Positions 7,272 to 8,443 of a stretch of DNA of 8,443 bases are shown here, piece by piece. Below the pieces are notes generated by a model. That model was not told where the DNA came from and did not search any database. It worked only from the letters and a program-made list of their open reading frames with translations. Position numbers and translations under genes: made by a program. Positions within the stretch are counted from its first letter, which is position 1; every line of letters begins with the position of its first letter. Source of the DNA: Desulfomonile tiedjei (GTDB lineage Bacteria > Desulfobacterota > Desulfomonilia > Desulfomonilales > Desulfomonilaceae); NCBI GenBank assembly GCA_020718965.1, contig DYRE01000022.1, positions 4,921-13,363 of the forward strand. Direction: 5' to 3'.

Positions 7272-8443
7272 ATCTCGCTCTTAAAGATATCCGTCATAAC
7301 CTTTCAAGATTTGCCTTAACCGCCTTAGGTATTGGAATGCTTCTCATGATAGTGATGGGAATGGGCGGGATATACCAGGGCATGATAAGTGAAGCCACGT
7401 TGCTACTGGATAACATCGGGGCTGATCTCTGGGTTGTTCAACATGGCACAAGGGGCCCATTCGCTGAAATCTCCAGAATTCCCAGAAACATTGAAGACAG
7501 GTTACAAGCCCTGTCAGGGGTAGCAAGCGCGAGATCTTTCGTCACATTCGCCGTACAGCGGGAATACAACAACAAGCCTCTTCGAATTCAGGTCCAGGGA
7601 CTTTCGTGGCCGGAAGATAAGGGACAATGGCTTCCCATTATAGCGGGTCGTAATTTAGGGGCGGCGCATTTCGAAATGATCGCTGATCAGATTCTGGGGC
7701 TACAACTTGGAGACGAGATTCCATTGGGCAAGAATCGTTACAGGGTTGTGGGAATTACAAAAGGCATGACGAGCATGAGCGGAGATGGGCTTGCGTTTTT
7801 TACCCTTCTGGACGCTCTTGATATTCAGTACGATTACTCTGGGGAAGCCATTCGGATTGAGAGACAGGCCAGACGTTTAAGACTAACAAGGGATGATATA
7901 GGCTGGACTCAACCGTCTCTATTGGAAAGGGCGGGGTTGGCGTCGTCAAAATTACCGGCTCTTCCAAAACCTTATGTAAGCGCAGTCCTGGTTAAATTAG
8001 CGCCTGGAGCCAATCCAGAGTCTGTAGTCGCAAAACTGTCAGGCTGGGCGGATGTAACAGCCTTCACCAGGGTGGAACAGAGCGAACTCCTACTTAGGGG
8101 AGTTGTAGACAGGGCAAGAAGACAGCTTGGTCTTTTTAGAGGTCTTCTGATAGTCATTTCCGCCATAATAATGGCTCTCATATTATACACACTGACACTT
8201 GAAAAGATCCATGACATTGCGATGCTTAAGCTTATTGGAGCGAGAAACAGGGTTATACTGGCACTGATTCTCGAGCAGGCTCTTTTACTTGGTTTCCTGG
8301 GTTTTCTGTTTGCGTTTTATGCCGGCAAATGGGTGTTCCCAATATTTCCCCGTAAAGTAGTAATCAATAACGACGATCTCCTGTTTCTGGCGGCTATCGT
8401 GTTCGTGATCTCATTGCTGTCGGCGGGCCTGGGTATATGGAAG
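7268..8443 (+). CDS. ABC exporter permease, FtsX/MacB/DevC-like (3' end outside window)
   Basis: The reading frame opens at ATG 7268, overlapping the adaptor stop as ATGA, and stays open for 392 codons to the window edge. This is near full length for stand-alone permeases of this type, so only a short tail is probably missing. The layout is typical of FtsX/MacB permeases: membrane helix 1 (about 15-37) after a short amphipathic start (MNLALKDIRHNLSRF), a large periplasmic domain (about 38-286), then helices at about 288-311, 328-351 and 369-390. The cytoplasmic loop EKIHDIAMLKLIGARN (312-327) matches the family's conserved loop that contacts the ATPase. Unlike MacB there is no fused N-terminal ATPase domain, so a separate ATP-binding protein is needed and is expected just downstream. 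Translation is probably coupled to the adaptor through the overlap. Together they resemble the DevB-DevC pair of DevBCA exporters. Confidence 0.88.
   Translation, partial: MNLALKDIRHNLSRFALTALGIGMLLMIVMGMGGIYQGMISEATLLLDNIGADLWVVQHGTRGPFAEISRIPRNIEDRLQALSGVASARSFVTFAVQREYNNKPLRIQVQGLSWPEDKGQWLPIIAGRNLGAAHFEMIADQILGLQLGDEIPLGKNRYRVVGITKGMTSMSGDGLAFFTLLDALDIQYDYSGEAIRIERQARRLRLTRDDIGWTQPSLLERAGLASSKLPALPKPYVSAVLVKLAPGANPESVVAKLSGWADVTAFTRVEQSELLLRGVVDRARRQLGLFRGLLIVISAIIMALILYTLTLEKIHDIAMLKLIGARNRVILALILEQALLLGFLGFLFAFYAGKWVFPIFPRKVVINNDDLLFLAAIVFVISLLSAGLGIWK

Noticed and set aside
7972..8217. 81-codon minus-strand ORF
   Set aside because: It lies opposite the permease gene, which is open throughout and carries the family's conserved loop.

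Overview
The window reads as an ordinary chromosomal segment of a Gram-negative bacterium. It holds four protein genes in two divergent blocks. A sensor kinase with a periplasmic domain and an inner-membrane adaptor/permease exporter imply a diderm cell. The kinase style (Cache sensor, HAMP, four PAS domains, a GGIAHDFNN-type H-box and a fused receiver) is very common in the former Deltaproteobacteria (Desulfobacterota and Myxococcota). I favour that group, but the sequence alone cannot prove it. No RNA gene, transposon, CRISPR array or attachment site was recognised.

Left block, minus strand (about 5880 down to 7). A very large hybrid histidine kinase is followed 59 bases later by a DNA adenine methyltransferase of the type III Mod-like (COG2189-like) family. 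The methyltransferase ends almost at the window edge. The six bases beyond its stop codon read AGAGGT on the minus strand, a plausible Shine-Dalgarno sequence for another gene just outside. A helicase/nuclease (Res-type) partner is the obvious candidate but cannot be seen here.

Centre (5880-6113). This is a 234-base divergent control region. The best promoter guess has -10 boxes for both directions sharing the same few bases (5993-6000): TATAAT on the minus strand and TATACT on the plus strand. A small imperfect palindrome lies at 6029-6042.

Right block, plus strand (6114 to the window end). An HlyD/MacA/DevB-like periplasmic adaptor starting with TTG overlaps (ATGA) an FtsX/MacB/DevC-like ABC permease. 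The permease runs off the window with only a few residues likely missing. Its ATPase is probably the next gene. Together they would form a tripartite exporter that uses a TolC-type outer-membrane channel encoded elsewhere. The cargo is unknown.

I found no clearly new biological system. The points most worth a second look are the unseen partner of the methyltransferase, its unusual beta-rich C-terminal module, the shared divergent promoter, and the placement of a sensor kinase directly upstream of a methyltransferase gene.
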